A stretch of 64,000 bases of DNA from Pseudoduganella violaceinigra DSM 15887 (GTDB lineage Bacteria; Pseudomonadota; Gammaproteobacteria; Burkholderiales; Burkholderiaceae_D): NCBI RefSeq assembly GCF_000425385.1, contig NZ_KE384358.1:193623-257622 (forward strand), written 5' to 3'. The first letter of the stretch is position 1. The number at the start of each line of letters is the position of its first letter. Of this stretch, positions 17,260-25,913 are shown piece after piece. A program made the position numbers and the translations under genes. The notes below the pieces were generated by a model. That model was not told the origin of the DNA. It saw only the letters and a program-made list of their open reading frames with translations, and ran no database searches.

Positions 17260-18599
17260 CGCGCTGCGCCGCCGGCGTCGTCGCGGCGGCGCCGGCCGTG
17301 TTCCGCTGCGCCGGACGCCGACGCCGACGCTGCGCCATCCGCGCGATGCCGTCCCGCCCGTCCCTCGCGGCCCCGGTGCTCGCCCTCGGCGCCTGGCCGC
17401 TGCGTCGGCAGCGTCACCCGTGCGCCGTCCTTGATGCGGTCCGCGCCCTCGGTGATCACCTGCTCGCCCGCTGCCAGGCCGCTCTCGATCTGCACCTTGT
17501 CGACCGTGGCGAGTCCGCGCTTGACGGGCCGCAGCGACGCCGTCTGCCCGTCCTGCAGCACATACACATAATCGCCGGAAGCGCCGTGGCGCAAGGCCGT
17601 CACGGGCACCACCACGGCATCCTTGATGGTGCGCAGTTCCAGGCGCAGGTTGACGAACTGGCTGGGGAACAGCGATGCGCCGGCGTTGGCAAAGCGCGCC
17701 TTCGCCATCACCGTACCGGTCTGCGTGTCGACCTGGTTGTCCAGGGCGAAGAACTCCCCTTTGTCCAGCACGCTGCTGCGCGTGCGGTCGTAGGCCTGGG
17801 CCGCCATGCGGGCGCCGGTACGCGGCGCCAGTTCCGGCACCCGGTCCTGCGGCACCGCGAAAGCCACGTCGATCGGCGCCAGCTGCGTGATCACGGCGAT
17901 GCCCGCCGCATCGTTCGATCCGACCAGGTTGCCGACGTCGACCACGCGCAAGCCGACCCGCCCGCTGATCGGCGCCAGCACCTTGGTATACCCGAGGTTA
18001 AGGCGCGCCGTGCCTTCGTTGGCGCGGTCGGTCGTGACCGTGCCCTGCAACTGCTTGACCAGCGCCGCCTGCGTATCGACATCCTGCCGCGCAATCGAGT
18101 CCTGCGACAGCAGCGTGCGATAGCGTTCCAGCGTCAGGCGCGCGTTTTCCAGCTGCGCTTCGTCGCGCTCGCGCTGGCCGCTGGCCTGCATCAGCTGCAG
18201 TTCGAACTGGCGCGGGTCGATCTGCGCCAGCACCTGCCCGGCCTTCACCATCTGGCCTTCCTTGAAGAGCACTTGCTGCAGGATGCCGCTCACCTGGGGC
18301 CGCACGGTCGTGGTGGCGGCTGCGGTCACCGTCCCCAGCGCATCCAGGGTGACGGGTAAATCCGCCGTTTCCGCGGTCGCCACGCCGACCGTGGCAGCCG
18401 GGCCGCGCCCGCCCCGGCCACCGGCGCCCTTTGCCGCTGCTGCGCCCTGCCCGCCGTCCGCCGGGCCGCGCTGCGTCAGGTACCAGGCCAGTCCGCCCAA
18501 GGCCAGCATGGCGGCCATGGCGGCGACGGCGCCGGTCCATCGCGAACGCCGGCCGGTGGCTGGTTTCACAGCGGAATTAGGTGTTGTCGGAGCCTCCAT
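17256..18599 (-). CDS. mdtA: RND efflux periplasmic adaptor subunit, MdtA-like
   Basis: A 447-residue membrane fusion protein. One N-terminal membrane anchor (about 22-42) precedes a glycine/alanine-rich linker, then the split biotinyl-lipoyl domain (VRPQVSGILQQV... and ...VLAPISGRVGLRV), a helical hairpin between the halves, and beta-barrel domains. The C-terminal tail is unusually rich in glycine, arginine and alanine. The ATG at 18599 was chosen because AAAGGG lies 8 nt upstream and the anchor follows at the usual distance; the frame stays open further upstream but that part crosses the sppA terminator region and shows no homology. It is the first gene of mdtABC plus the outer-membrane factor. 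No baeSR-type regulator is adjacent. Confidence 0.94.
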   Translation of the reverse strand: MEAPTTPNSAVKPATGRRSRWTGAVAAMAAMLALGGLAWYLTQRGPADGGQGAAAAKGAGGRGGRGPAATVGVATAETADLPVTLDALGTVTAAATTTVRPQVSGILQQVLFKEGQMVKAGQVLAQIDPRQFELQLMQASGQRERDEAQLENARLTLERYRTLLSQDSIARQDVDTQAALVKQLQGTVTTDRANEGTARLNLGYTKVLAPISGRVGLRVVDVGNLVGSNDAAGIAVITQLAPIDVAFAVPQDRVPELAPRTGARMAAQAYDRTRSSVLDKGEFFALDNQVDTQTGTVMAKARFANAGASLFPSQFVNLRLELRTIKDAVVVPVTALRHGASGDYVYVLQDGQTASLRPVKRGLATVDKVQIESGLAAGEQVITEGADRIKDGARVTLPTQRPGAEGEHRGREGRAGRHRADGAASASASGAAEHGRRRRDDAGGAAR

Positions 18600-18671
18600 C
18601 GGGCGACCCTTTCTGTGGTAGACGTTCGAATCGACTCTAGCACAGGGGTTTCCGCCAAATACGTTAGACAC

Positions 18672-18711
18672 GAAACATGCGAAACAATTCAGACATGCGG
18701 CGCAGACATGC
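18672..18711 (-). promoter_or_regulatory. direct repeats upstream of mdtA, possible regulator site
   Basis: On the minus strand GCATGTCTG occurs twice (18711-18703 and 18698-18690), 13 nt apart, and a diverged third copy, GCATGTTTC, lies at 18680-18672. They are within the presumed promoter region of the efflux operon, between the sppA terminator and the mdtA start. Tandem direct repeats are typical of OmpR-family response-regulator binding, but no specific factor can be named. Confidence 0.4.
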
Positions 18712-18721
18712 GGCGGCCCCA

Positions 18722-18756
18722 AAAGAAAAGCCGCCGGACGGGCCGGCGGCTTTTTT
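18722..18756 (-). terminator. rho-independent terminator after sppA
   Basis: A perfect 8-bp GC stem (18730-18737 with 18743-18750) with a 5-nt loop is flanked on both sides by A/T runs, so the hairpin reads TTTTCTTTT on the minus strand after sppA and also TTTTTT on the plus strand. It insulates sppA from the mdtABC promoter. Confidence 0.9.
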
Positions 18757-18788
18757 CTCGTCATAACTGCTTACAAAGCTGCTACAAA

Positions 18789-20666
18789 TCAGTCCGGTGA
18801 ACTGCAGAGGCAATGGGTCAGCGCCATGAAGGGCTTGCGCTGGGCCGTCATCTCGTTCAGCCAGCCCAGATCCTGCACCACCTCGCTCGCCACGCCCGCC
18901 GGTACGCCGGCCGGCAGCAGCGCGCTGCGCGTCTGCTCGCCGTAAGCCTTGGCCATGGCGGCCTTGGCGCTGGAGGCGCCGAAGAACTCCAGCACCTTGT
19001 CCACGCGCGACGCTTCCCGCTCGATGTAGACCACGCGCGGCTCGCCGGACAGCTTGGCGCGCCGTGCCGCGGCCTTCAGCGCATCCTTGTAACCGCCCAG
19101 GGTGTCGACCAGGCCGCGTTCCTGCGCCTGGGCGCCGGTCCATACGCGGCCCTGGCCCACGGCATCGATCTTGTCCGGCGTGGTATTGCGCGCCTTGGCC
19201 GCCTTGGTGGTGAATTCCTCGTAGGTGTGGCCGATGGCGCCCTGGATCAGTTGGCCGAAGCGCGGGTCCATCGGCCGCATCGGATTGCCGGCATCGCCCA
19301 GCCAGGTGGTGGTCTGGCCGGCGGTATGGATGCCCAGCTTGTCGATCACCTTGTCCACGGTCGGGAACAGTGCGAACACGCCGATCGAACCGGTAATGGT
19401 GGCCGGATCGGCCATGACTTCGTCCGACGCCATGGAAATCCAGTAGCCGCCGGAAGCGGCCACGTTACCCATCGAAACGATGACCGGCTTGCCCGCAGCG
19501 CGGGTCAGCTCCAGCTCGCGGCGAATCAGCTCCGAGCCGAAAGCGCTGCCGCCGGGCGAATCGACGCGCAGCACCACCGCCTTGATCGAGCTGTCCTCGC
19601 GCGCCATGCGCACCAGGCGCGCCGTCGACGCGCCGCCGATCTGGCCGGCCGGCGCATCGCCGTCGCTGATTTCGCCGACGGCCATCACCACGCCGATCGC
19701 ATCGCCGGTCAGCTTGGGGAATACCCGCGCCAGGTAGTCGTGGTAGCTCACCTGGCGGAAGGACTTGGCCGCCGGGTCGTTCACGCCGCGCTTGCTCATC
19801 ATCTCGCGCAGTTCATCCTTGGTCTTCAGGCCGTCGACCAGCTTGACGTCCAGCGCCACCTTGCCCAGGTCGCCCTTGGCCCCGGCCACCAGCGCCGGCA
19901 GGTTGTCGATCGCCTTCATCAGCGCGCCTTCCGGCATCTTGCGCAACTGTTCGACCTGCGCGGTGTAGCGCGTCCACAGGTCCTGGTACAGGAAGGCATC
20001 GGCTTCGGCCGCCGCCGGCGACGGGCCGTTGGCGATGTACGGTTCGGCGAAGCTCTTGTAGGTGCCGACTTTCATCAGGTTCACGGTCACACCCACCTTG
20101 TCCAGCGCATCGCGGTAGTAATTGCGGTACTTGCCGAAGCCGTCCAGGAACACGGCGCCCATCGGGTGCAGGTAGATTTCGTCGGCGTGCACGGCAACCT
20201 GGTACTGGCGCTGGTTGTAGCTGGAACCCCAGGCCACCACCTTCTTGCCGCTGGCTTTGAAGCGGTCCACCGCCGCGCCGATTTCGCGCAGCATGGCCTG
20301 GCCGCCGCCCTGCATTTCATCGAGTATGAGCACGGCGCCGCTGATCTGCGGATCCTTGGCGGCGGCGTCGAGCACGTTCAGCACGTCGCGCAGCTGCACC
20401 GCCTTGTGCACTTCGCCGCCGGACAAGCCTGCCATCAGCGCATCGCGGCTGTTGCCGGACGCCTGCTCCACCAGCGCGCCTTCCAGGTTCAGCACCAGCA
20501 TGGTCTTGTCGCCCAGGGGCTTGGCGCCGCCGCCGAAGATGGCGGCAATCAGCAGCACGACCACCAGCAGGAACAGGAAGTTCATGGTGGCGCGGCGGCC
20601 GTTGTCCACGGTCCGCCAGAACCAGGCAAAACCGCTGCGGATATAAGAGAAAACAGAGCGGGACAT
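18789..20666 (-). CDS. sppA: signal peptide peptidase SppA, 67K type (protease IV)
   Basis: A 625-residue membrane-anchored serine protease with one N-terminal transmembrane segment (about 29-45, FLFLLVVVLLIAAIF). Both SppA domains are present: the N-terminal half with the catalytic lysine in VGTYKSF, and the C-terminal half with the nucleophile serine in VAASGGYW, following the RVDSPGGS oxyanion-type motif. It degrades signal peptides left in the inner membrane after secretion. The length matches the long two-domain (Escherichia coli-type) form. It ends at a strong terminator, and the symporter gene upstream lies 26 nt away on the same strand. Confidence 0.96.
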   Translation of the reverse strand: MSRSVFSYIRSGFAWFWRTVDNGRRATMNFLFLLVVVLLIAAIFGGGAKPLGDKTMLVLNLEGALVEQASGNSRDALMAGLSGGEVHKAVQLRDVLNVLDAAAKDPQISGAVLILDEMQGGGQAMLREIGAAVDRFKASGKKVVAWGSSYNQRQYQVAVHADEIYLHPMGAVFLDGFGKYRNYYRDALDKVGVTVNLMKVGTYKSFAEPYIANGPSPAAAEADAFLYQDLWTRYTAQVEQLRKMPEGALMKAIDNLPALVAGAKGDLGKVALDVKLVDGLKTKDELREMMSKRGVNDPAAKSFRQVSYHDYLARVFPKLTGDAIGVVMAVGEISDGDAPAGQIGGASTARLVRMAREDSSIKAVVLRVDSPGGSAFGSELIRRELELTRAAGKPVIVSMGNVAASGGYWISMASDEVMADPATITGSIGVFALFPTVDKVIDKLGIHTAGQTTTWLGDAGNPMRPMDPRFGQLIQGAIGHTYEEFTTKAAKARNTTPDKIDAVGQGRVWTGAQAQERGLVDTLGGYKDALKAAARRAKLSGEPRVVYIEREASRVDKVLEFFGASSAKAAMAKAYGEQTRSALLPAGVPAGVASEVVQDLGWLNEMTAQRKPFMALTHCLCSSPD

Positions 20667-20692
20667 CTTTACTCCTAGTGCAAAAATTGAAA

Positions 20693-22162
20693 CTACCTCA
20701 CACTATAAGCGACATTCGCCTTATACGGTGAAGAAATCAGGTAGAGCCCGGCCATCACCAGCAGGCCGTTGACGACCAGCAGTTCCAGGCCGACGCGGTA
20801 GCTGCCGAACAGCCATTGCTGGTTGAAATCGGCCAGGGCGCACAGCAGCGGACCGGCCAACGCCACCCACGGCACCAGCCGGTCGTTGACGGTCCGCTTG
20901 CTCAGCAGGCCGAACGCGAACAGGCCAAGCAGCGGACCGTAGGTATAGCCGGCCAGCTTGAGAATCACGCCGATCATGCTGGCGCTGTCGATCCATTTGA
21001 ACACCATCACCATCAGCAGGAACAGGGCGCAGAACGCCAGGTGCACGCGGTGGCGGATGCGCAGCTGCGCGCCGTCGTCCAGGTCCTGGCGCCGCTTCAG
21101 GCCCAGGATATCGATGCAGAATGACGACGTCAGCGCCGTGATCGCACCGTCGGCGCTGGGGAACAGTGCGCTGATCAGCGCAATCATGAATACCAGCTGC
21201 AGCACGGCCGGCAAATGGCCCATGGCCACGGCCGGGAAGATCTTGTCGCCGCTGGCCGCCACGCCGACCTGCGGTGCGTACAGGTACAGCAGCCCGCCGA
21301 GGAAGAGGAACAGGGTCAGCACGCCGGCCAGGATGAGGTTCAGCGCCAGCATGTTTTTCTGCGCATCGCCCAGCGTCTTGACCGAGATATTCTTCTGCAT
21401 CATTTCCTGGTCCATGCCGGTCATGGTCAGCACGATGAAGGCGCCCGCCACCACCTGCTTCCAGACATTGGCCGGACTGTCGGCGTCGGTGATGAACACG
21501 CGCGCCAGTCCGCTCGAACGCATCCTGTCCAGGCTTTCCAGCACGCCCAGGTTCATCTCGTGCAAGAGGAACACCGTGCAGGCCACCAGGCCAACCAGCA
21601 TGCCCGTGGTTTGCAGGGTGTCGGTCCAGACGATGGTCTTCACCCCGCCCTCATATGTATACAGCAGGATCATGGCCAGGATCACCACGCTGGTGAGCCA
21701 GAACGGCACGCCCAGGCTGTCCAGGATGGTCGCCTGCAGGATATTCACCACCAGGTACAGGCGCGCGGTGGCGCCCAGGGTGCGCGACAGCAGGAAGAAG
21801 GCCGCCCCGCTCTGGTAGGCACGGCGGCCCAGGCGCACATCGAGGTAGTGGTAGATCGACGTCAGTTGCAGGCGGTAGTACAGCGGCAGCAGCACATTGG
21901 CCACGGCCAGGTAGCCCAGCACGTAGCCGAGCATGATCTGCATATAGCCGAAGCCGTCGCGCCCCACCGCGCCCGGGACGCTGATGAACGTCACGCCGCT
22001 CAGCGTGGTGCCCACCATGCCGAAGGCCACCAGCATCCAGTTCGACGACTTGTTCCCGATGAAAAAGCTGTCGTTGTTGGCGTTGCGGGACGTGGCCCAG
22101 GCCACGCCGAGCAGCAGGCCGAAATAGGCCAGCACGACGAGAAAAAGCGAAACAGGTGACAT
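20693..22162 (-). CDS. sodium:solute symporter (SSS family)
   Basis: A 489-residue integral membrane protein with about 13 hydrophobic segments. The start MSPVSLFLVVLAYFGLL leads directly into TM1; the early motif WATSRNANNDSFFIGNKSS, the VTFISVPGAVG stretch and the SADGAITALTSSF region belong to the solute:sodium symporter family (SglT/PutP/PanF fold). The substrate is unknown; the nearest well-known relatives transport sugars, pantothenate, proline or sialic acid. The frame runs on much further upstream, but that part lies opposite dgt, so the ATG at 22162 is taken as the start. It is divergent from dgt and may be co-transcribed with sppA (26 nt). Confidence 0.9.
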   Translation of the reverse strand: MSPVSLFLVVLAYFGLLLGVAWATSRNANNDSFFIGNKSSNWMLVAFGMVGTTLSGVTFISVPGAVGRDGFGYMQIMLGYVLGYLAVANVLLPLYYRLQLTSIYHYLDVRLGRRAYQSGAAFFLLSRTLGATARLYLVVNILQATILDSLGVPFWLTSVVILAMILLYTYEGGVKTIVWTDTLQTTGMLVGLVACTVFLLHEMNLGVLESLDRMRSSGLARVFITDADSPANVWKQVVAGAFIVLTMTGMDQEMMQKNISVKTLGDAQKNMLALNLILAGVLTLFLFLGGLLYLYAPQVGVAASGDKIFPAVAMGHLPAVLQLVFMIALISALFPSADGAITALTSSFCIDILGLKRRQDLDDGAQLRIRHRVHLAFCALFLLMVMVFKWIDSASMIGVILKLAGYTYGPLLGLFAFGLLSKRTVNDRLVPWVALAGPLLCALADFNQQWLFGSYRVGLELLVVNGLLVMAGLYLISSPYKANVAYSVR

Positions 22163-22252
22163 TTTATTATCCAGCGATGAAACAAATTGGGCTGCAATAT
22201 ACACCTGAATGCAGAAGCGCCTTAGAATCGCCTGCAAACCAAGGAAAAGCCA

Positions 22253-23476
22253 ATGTACGACAAAAACACCATCGATTTCGCCCGCGCCCAGGAAGCGCTG
22301 GTGCTGCCGCTCGAATACCGGGTGCATGCCCAGGCCGACGGCCGCGGCGAGGGCCGCGAAGAATGCATGCGCGACTACGCCCGCGTGCTCTACTCCGCCT
22401 CGTTCCGCCGCCTGCAGGGCAAGATGCAGCTGCTCGGCGTGGACGCCAACCGCTTCAACCGCAACCGCCTGACCCACAGCCTGGAAGTGGCGCAGATCGC
22501 CCGTTCCATCGCCGCCGACCTGGGGCTCGAACGCAGCGTGGTATCGGAAACCTGCTCGCTGGCCCACGACATCGGCAACCCGCCCTTCGGCCACTACGGC
22601 GAAAAAATCCTGGATGAACTGGTGGCCGGCCAGGGCGGTTTCGAAGGCAATGCGCAAGCCTTCCGCACCTTGCGCACGCTGGAGAAAAAGCACCACGCCT
22701 ACGCGGGCCTGAACCTGACCGTGCGCTCCCTGCTCGGCATCACCAAGTACTTCCAGCGCCGCACCGACAACCCGAAGAAGTTCCTGTACGACGAGGACCA
22801 CGAATTTCTGAGCACGCAGCTGGCTGCGCACGGCATTTCCCTGCGCAAAAGCATCGACGCCCAGATCATGGACCTGGCCGACGAAATCGCCTATGCCGCC
22901 CACGACGTGGAAGACGCGCTGAGCTTCGGCATCATCACCTGGGGCGAGATCGTCCACGAATTCAAGATCAGCAAAGATTATTCCGCCGCCTACGAGCAAT
23001 TCGCCAGCATCGCCAACCATGCGCACGAAGAAGCGCTGAAATGCGATATGCAGGAAAGCTCGGAAGAATATTCCATCGTGCTGCGCAAGGAGCTGACATC
23101 GCAGATTGTCCATGAACTGTGCCGCGACATTGCCGTGGTTGAAGGCAAGCACGGCCCCGAACTGGGCTACCGCACCAAGGGCCTGCTGGCGCGCGGCCTG
23201 AAAAGCCTGCTGTGGCGCGCCATCCTGCGCAAGAAGGACGTGCAGCTGTATGAGAAGCGCGGCGAAAAGATCATCCGCGGCCTGTTCGAAGTCCTGACCG
23301 ACGACAGCTACAACCGGGGCGGCATCCTGCTGCCGCCGGCCATCCGCAGCGTGAAGGACTCGCGCGAACGGCTGGTGGTCGACTACATCTCCGGCATGAT
23401 GGATTCCTACGCCGCCAGGGAGTACGAAAAATACTTCGGCCCCGGCAGCCTCGACCGCATCTACCCCGTCAAATGA
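22253..23476 (+). CDS. dgt: deoxyguanosinetriphosphate triphosphohydrolase (dGTPase)
   Basis: A 407-residue HD-domain hydrolase. The metal-binding HD motif is visible as NRLTHSLEVAQIAR, then SLAHDIGNPPFGHYGE, with the downstream Asp in DLADEIAYAAHDVED. Such enzymes cut dGTP (or other dNTPs) to deoxynucleoside and triphosphate and help control the nucleotide pool in the cytoplasm. Length and motifs match the short dGTPase class. It is divergent from the symporter and its stop overlaps the start of the AraC-GyrI gene by 4 nt, an unexpected but clear operon link. Confidence 0.95.
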   Translation: MYDKNTIDFARAQEALVLPLEYRVHAQADGRGEGREECMRDYARVLYSASFRRLQGKMQLLGVDANRFNRNRLTHSLEVAQIARSIAADLGLERSVVSETCSLAHDIGNPPFGHYGEKILDELVAGQGGFEGNAQAFRTLRTLEKKHHAYAGLNLTVRSLLGITKYFQRRTDNPKKFLYDEDHEFLSTQLAAHGISLRKSIDAQIMDLADEIAYAAHDVEDALSFGIITWGEIVHEFKISKDYSAAYEQFASIANHAHEEALKCDMQESSEEYSIVLRKELTSQIVHELCRDIAVVEGKHGPELGYRTKGLLARGLKSLLWRAILRKKDVQLYEKRGEKIIRGLFEVLTDDSYNRGGILLPPAIRSVKDSRERLVVDYISGMMDSYAAREYEKYFGPGSLDRIYPVK

Positions 23477-24411
23477 ACGATCCGCGCAGCGAATACGAGC
23501 GCCGCATGAACCGTGTGCTCGACCACATCGACCGCAACCTGGACGCGCAGCTCGACCTGCCGGCCCTGGCCGACATCGCCAACTTCTCGCGCTACCATTT
23601 CCACCGCATCTTCGCCGGCTGGATGGGCGAGACCATCGGCGACTATGTGCGCCGGCGCCGGCTGGAAGCGGCCGCGCACAAGCTGGCCGCCGGCGGCGTG
23701 GTACTCGAGGTGGCCCTGTCGACCGGCTTCGGCTCGGGCGAAGCCTTTGCCCGCGCCTTCAAGAGCCGCTTCGGCAGCACCCCCACCGAATGGCGCAACA
23801 AGACGCCGGAGCGCACGGCCGCCTTCCTCGCCGCGCTGCGGGCGGAAAATAGCAATTTCGATCAGGCGAACAGCAAGAACGGTCAGGCCCGCGGCGGCGC
23901 GAACGGCGAACATGACGTCTCCCACCCCCCTTACGGAGAAACAATCATGGATGTCAAAGTCATGGAACTGCAACCGGCCCGCGTCGCCTACCGCCGCCAC
24001 ATCGGTCCATACGGCCCGGCTGTCGGCCAGTTCTGGGCGCAGTCGGTCATGCCCTGGATGCTCGGCAACGGCCTGGCCGAAGCCACCTGCTACGGTATCG
24101 GGCACGACGACCCGAGCCTGACGCCGGCCGACAAATGCCGCTACGATGCTTGCGTCGAAATCCCGGCGGGCCTGGAGCCAGGCGGACAATTCAGCGTGGC
24201 CAACCTGCCCGGCGGACGCTACGCTGTCACCCGCTATACCGGCTCGCCGCGCGATATCGGCCCGGTATGGAACCGCCTGATGAAGGAGTGGCTGCCGTCC
24301 AGCGGCCTGCAGTGCGACGAACGCCCCTGCTTCGAGCGTTACGAAAGCCTGGCGACACAGACCGAGGCCGACTTCACCTGCGAAATCTGCATCCCTGTGA
24401 AAGCACTTTAA
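23473..24411 (+). CDS. AraC family regulator with GyrI-like effector-binding domain
   Basis: A 312-residue protein with an N-terminal AraC/XylS DNA-binding domain (about 8-108; first helix-turn-helix LADIANFSRYHFHRIF, second around FGSGEAFARAFKSRFG), a linker, and a C-terminal GyrI/SOUL-like effector-binding domain (about 158-312; MELQPARVAYRRHIGPY and the ending CEICIPVK). Rob, SoxS-like and BmrR-like relatives bind hydrophobic small molecules in this domain and activate stress or efflux genes. Its target is unknown. The gene overlaps dgt by 4 nt and is followed 4 nt later by a DUF3820 gene. Confidence 0.93.
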   Translation: MNDPRSEYERRMNRVLDHIDRNLDAQLDLPALADIANFSRYHFHRIFAGWMGETIGDYVRRRRLEAAAHKLAAGGVVLEVALSTGFGSGEAFARAFKSRFGSTPTEWRNKTPERTAAFLAALRAENSNFDQANSKNGQARGGANGEHDVSHPPYGETIMDVKVMELQPARVAYRRHIGPYGPAVGQFWAQSVMPWMLGNGLAEATCYGIGHDDPSLTPADKCRYDACVEIPAGLEPGGQFSVANLPGGRYAVTRYTGSPRDIGPVWNRLMKEWLPSSGLQCDERPCFERYESLATQTEADFTCEICIPVKAL

Positions 24412-24415
24412 CAAG

Positions 24416-24634
24416 ATGAACCCGGAATACCTGGCAATGCTAGTGGCGCGCGATATGCCCTACGGGAAGTACAAGGGCCGCAAGCTGGCCGATTTGCCGG
24501 GTCACTACCTGGGCTGGATGGCGCGCGAAGGCTTTCCGAAAGGGGAGCTGGGCGCGCTGCTGGCATTGATGTACGAGATCGACCACAACAACCTGCGCGG
24601 CCTGCTCGAACCGCTGCGCCCGCGCCGGAATTGA
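24416..24634 (+). CDS. DUF3820 family small protein
   Basis: A 72-residue protein with the DUF3820 signature: MPYGKYKGRKLADLP near residues 15-29, then HYLGWMAREGFPKGELG and an acidic/leucine tail. Members are small soluble proteins described as putative quorum-sensing-regulated factors, with no established biochemical role. The gene follows the AraC-GyrI gene by 4 nt and is the last gene of the dgt operon; it nearly abuts the converging prepilin-like gene. Confidence 0.85.
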   Translation: MNPEYLAMLVARDMPYGKYKGRKLADLPGHYLGWMAREGFPKGELGALLALMYEIDHNNLRGLLEPLRPRRN

Positions 24635-24639
24635 CGTCC

Positions 24640-25158
24640 TCAGCAGCCGCCGGTGTTGACCTTGACGACCGGAATGCCCGAACCGTTATACGTGTACTGG
24701 ACCGAACATTGGCTCGGCGTGGGCGCCTTCTCGATCCGCCATCCCGCGTCGCCGCCGGGAATCTGGCTGTTGCCGTAGCCGTAGAAGGTGTAATCGGTGG
24801 ATGGCACGGCGCTGGCGGACAGGTAGCAGCCGCCGCTCGGGATCTTCGAGTCGTGCAGCGCCAGGCCGACGCCGTCGCACCAGCGGTCCGGGTAACCGCT
24901 CCAGATGCGCACCTGGGTGCCATTCATATCGACGAAGGTGATGTTGGCGGGGCCGCCCGCCGTCCCCATGCCCCGGACCGCCGTCAGGGCGCGTACCGAA
25001 TTCAGGTAGGTCTTGACCGTCCCGCCCAGCGCCTGGATCGACGCAGAGCGGGCCGACGACCCGTAGTCCACCATTTTTGGAAACGCCACCGCCGCTAAAA
25101 TGCCGAGAATGACCATTACGACAATTAATTCGATCAGCGTAAAACCCTTGGCCGGCAT
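24640..25158 (-). CDS. type IV pilin-like / pseudopilin protein
   Basis: A prepilin with a very short leader, MPAKG, followed by FTLIELIVVMVILGILAAV, the N-methylation site and hydrophobic helix of type IV pilins and type II pseudopilins; the conserved Glu at +5 is present. The globular domain has cysteines near the end (SQCSVQY and the terminal NTGGC) suitable for a C-terminal disulfide loop. Start: an in-frame ATG exists at 25194, but the ATG at 25158 has GAGGG upstream and gives the normal leader length. No pilus assembly genes are nearby, so it is either an orphan minor pilin or MSHA/T2SS-like; its partner machinery must be elsewhere. Confidence 0.85.
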   Translation of the reverse strand: MPAKGFTLIELIVVMVILGILAAVAFPKMVDYGSSARSASIQALGGTVKTYLNSVRALTAVRGMGTAGGPANITFVDMNGTQVRIWSGYPDRWCDGVGLALHDSKIPSGGCYLSASAVPSTDYTFYGYGNSQIPGGDAGWRIEKAPTPSQCSVQYTYNGSGIPVVKVNTGGC

Positions 25159-25194
25159 GGCGGCGGCCCTCGCCCACATTGAATCCCGAGACAT

Positions 25195-25508
25195 GGAAAA
25201 AATCCAAATTTTGCTTAATAATCAAGGACAAACGACTTAGTTTCATCTTGAAAGATGTCTCGGCAGTATAGCGGAGTTTGTGCAGGCAACCGCATGGACT
25301 GGCCCTGGTCCGTGACCATAAACAGACACATGCCATCCTCCCGCAAGGCAGGTGATGAACAGCGTCTTGGAATGGGGCTCAACGGCGGGATCGTCTTTGC
25401 CGCAGAAGATTTCGCGGAAGACAAGGCGCGGCGGGATGGGCGCGCCATATGTGGCGGCATGGCGCAAGGGATGTCCCGAGGCCAGTGAAGGCGTGGCGCG
25501 GCGGCGAG
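25195..25508. other. intergenic region, 314 nt, no supported gene
   Basis: No reading frame here has recognisable homology. On the minus strand there is a TATACT box (25270-25265) about 70 nt before the prepilin start and a 6-bp inverted repeat, CATCTT-GA-AAGATG (25244-25257), between the two; they could be a -10 element and an operator for the prepilin gene. Two overlapping minus-strand frames (25215-25467) have no supporting start signals. Confidence 0.5.
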
Positions 25509-25913
25509 CTAGCCGGGCGCAATCCGAACTTCCAGCTCCGCAAAGCCGGTAACGGGGTCGTAGCCCCGCGCGAAACGGTGCGCGGGCAAGATCGCCAGCA
25601 GCAATTCAGCCGTGGTGCGCACGATGCAGCCGCGCCCCACATGGCCGCCGAACACCCGGCCGCGCGCATCGGACACCATCATGTGCAGGTGGGCGCCCTC
25701 CGGCGCCACCGAACCGGCCACCGTCAGGATTTCCAGGTCGCCCAGCAACTCGGTCGGCTGCGCCAGTCCCGCATAGCGGATCTGCGCCACGCTCAGGCTG
25801 CCGATCCCCTGAAGCAGATAGCCGGCCGTGGCGCCGTTATCGAGCAGCGCCTGCTCCACGGCGCCGCGCAAGTCGTCGCCCGGATTCAGGCGCAGCGGCA
25901 GCGCTTCCATCAT
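25509..25913 (-). CDS. PPC/DUF296 domain-containing DNA-binding-like protein
   Basis: A 134-residue single-domain protein. The sequence MMEALPLRLNPGDDLRGAV at the N-terminus, then YLLQGIGSLSVAQIRYA, a GSVAPEGAHLHMMVSD core and GGHVGRGCIV matches the plant and prokaryote conserved (PPC, DUF296) domain, which forms trimers; the HLH(M)xVSD and GGH residues form a possible metal site. Bacterial members are of unknown function; plant ones occur in AT-hook proteins. The ATG at 25913 overlaps the stop of the upstream glutaredoxin-like gene by 4 nt (ATGA), and this fixes the start. It is the last gene of that small operon. Confidence 0.85.
   Translation of the reverse strand: MMEALPLRLNPGDDLRGAVEQALLDNGATAGYLLQGIGSLSVAQIRYAGLAQPTELLGDLEILTVAGSVAPEGAHLHMMVSDARGRVFGGHVGRGCIVRTTAELLLAILPAHRFARGYDPVTGFAELEVRIAPG

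Noticed and set aside
14992..17571. Plus-strand frame of 859 codons opposite mdtB
   Set aside because: It is composed of His/Arg/Gln-rich low-complexity sequence; the opposite strand encodes a complete RND permease.
20693..23152. A long symporter frame extending past 22162 opposite dgt
   Set aside because: The extension has no homology and would begin inside dgt; the ATG at 22162 leads directly into TM1.
25215..25467. Two overlapping minus-strand frames between the prepilin and PPC genes
   Set aside because: No ribosome-binding site, no recognisable family, and each uses a different frame of the same bases; kept only as intergenic sequence.
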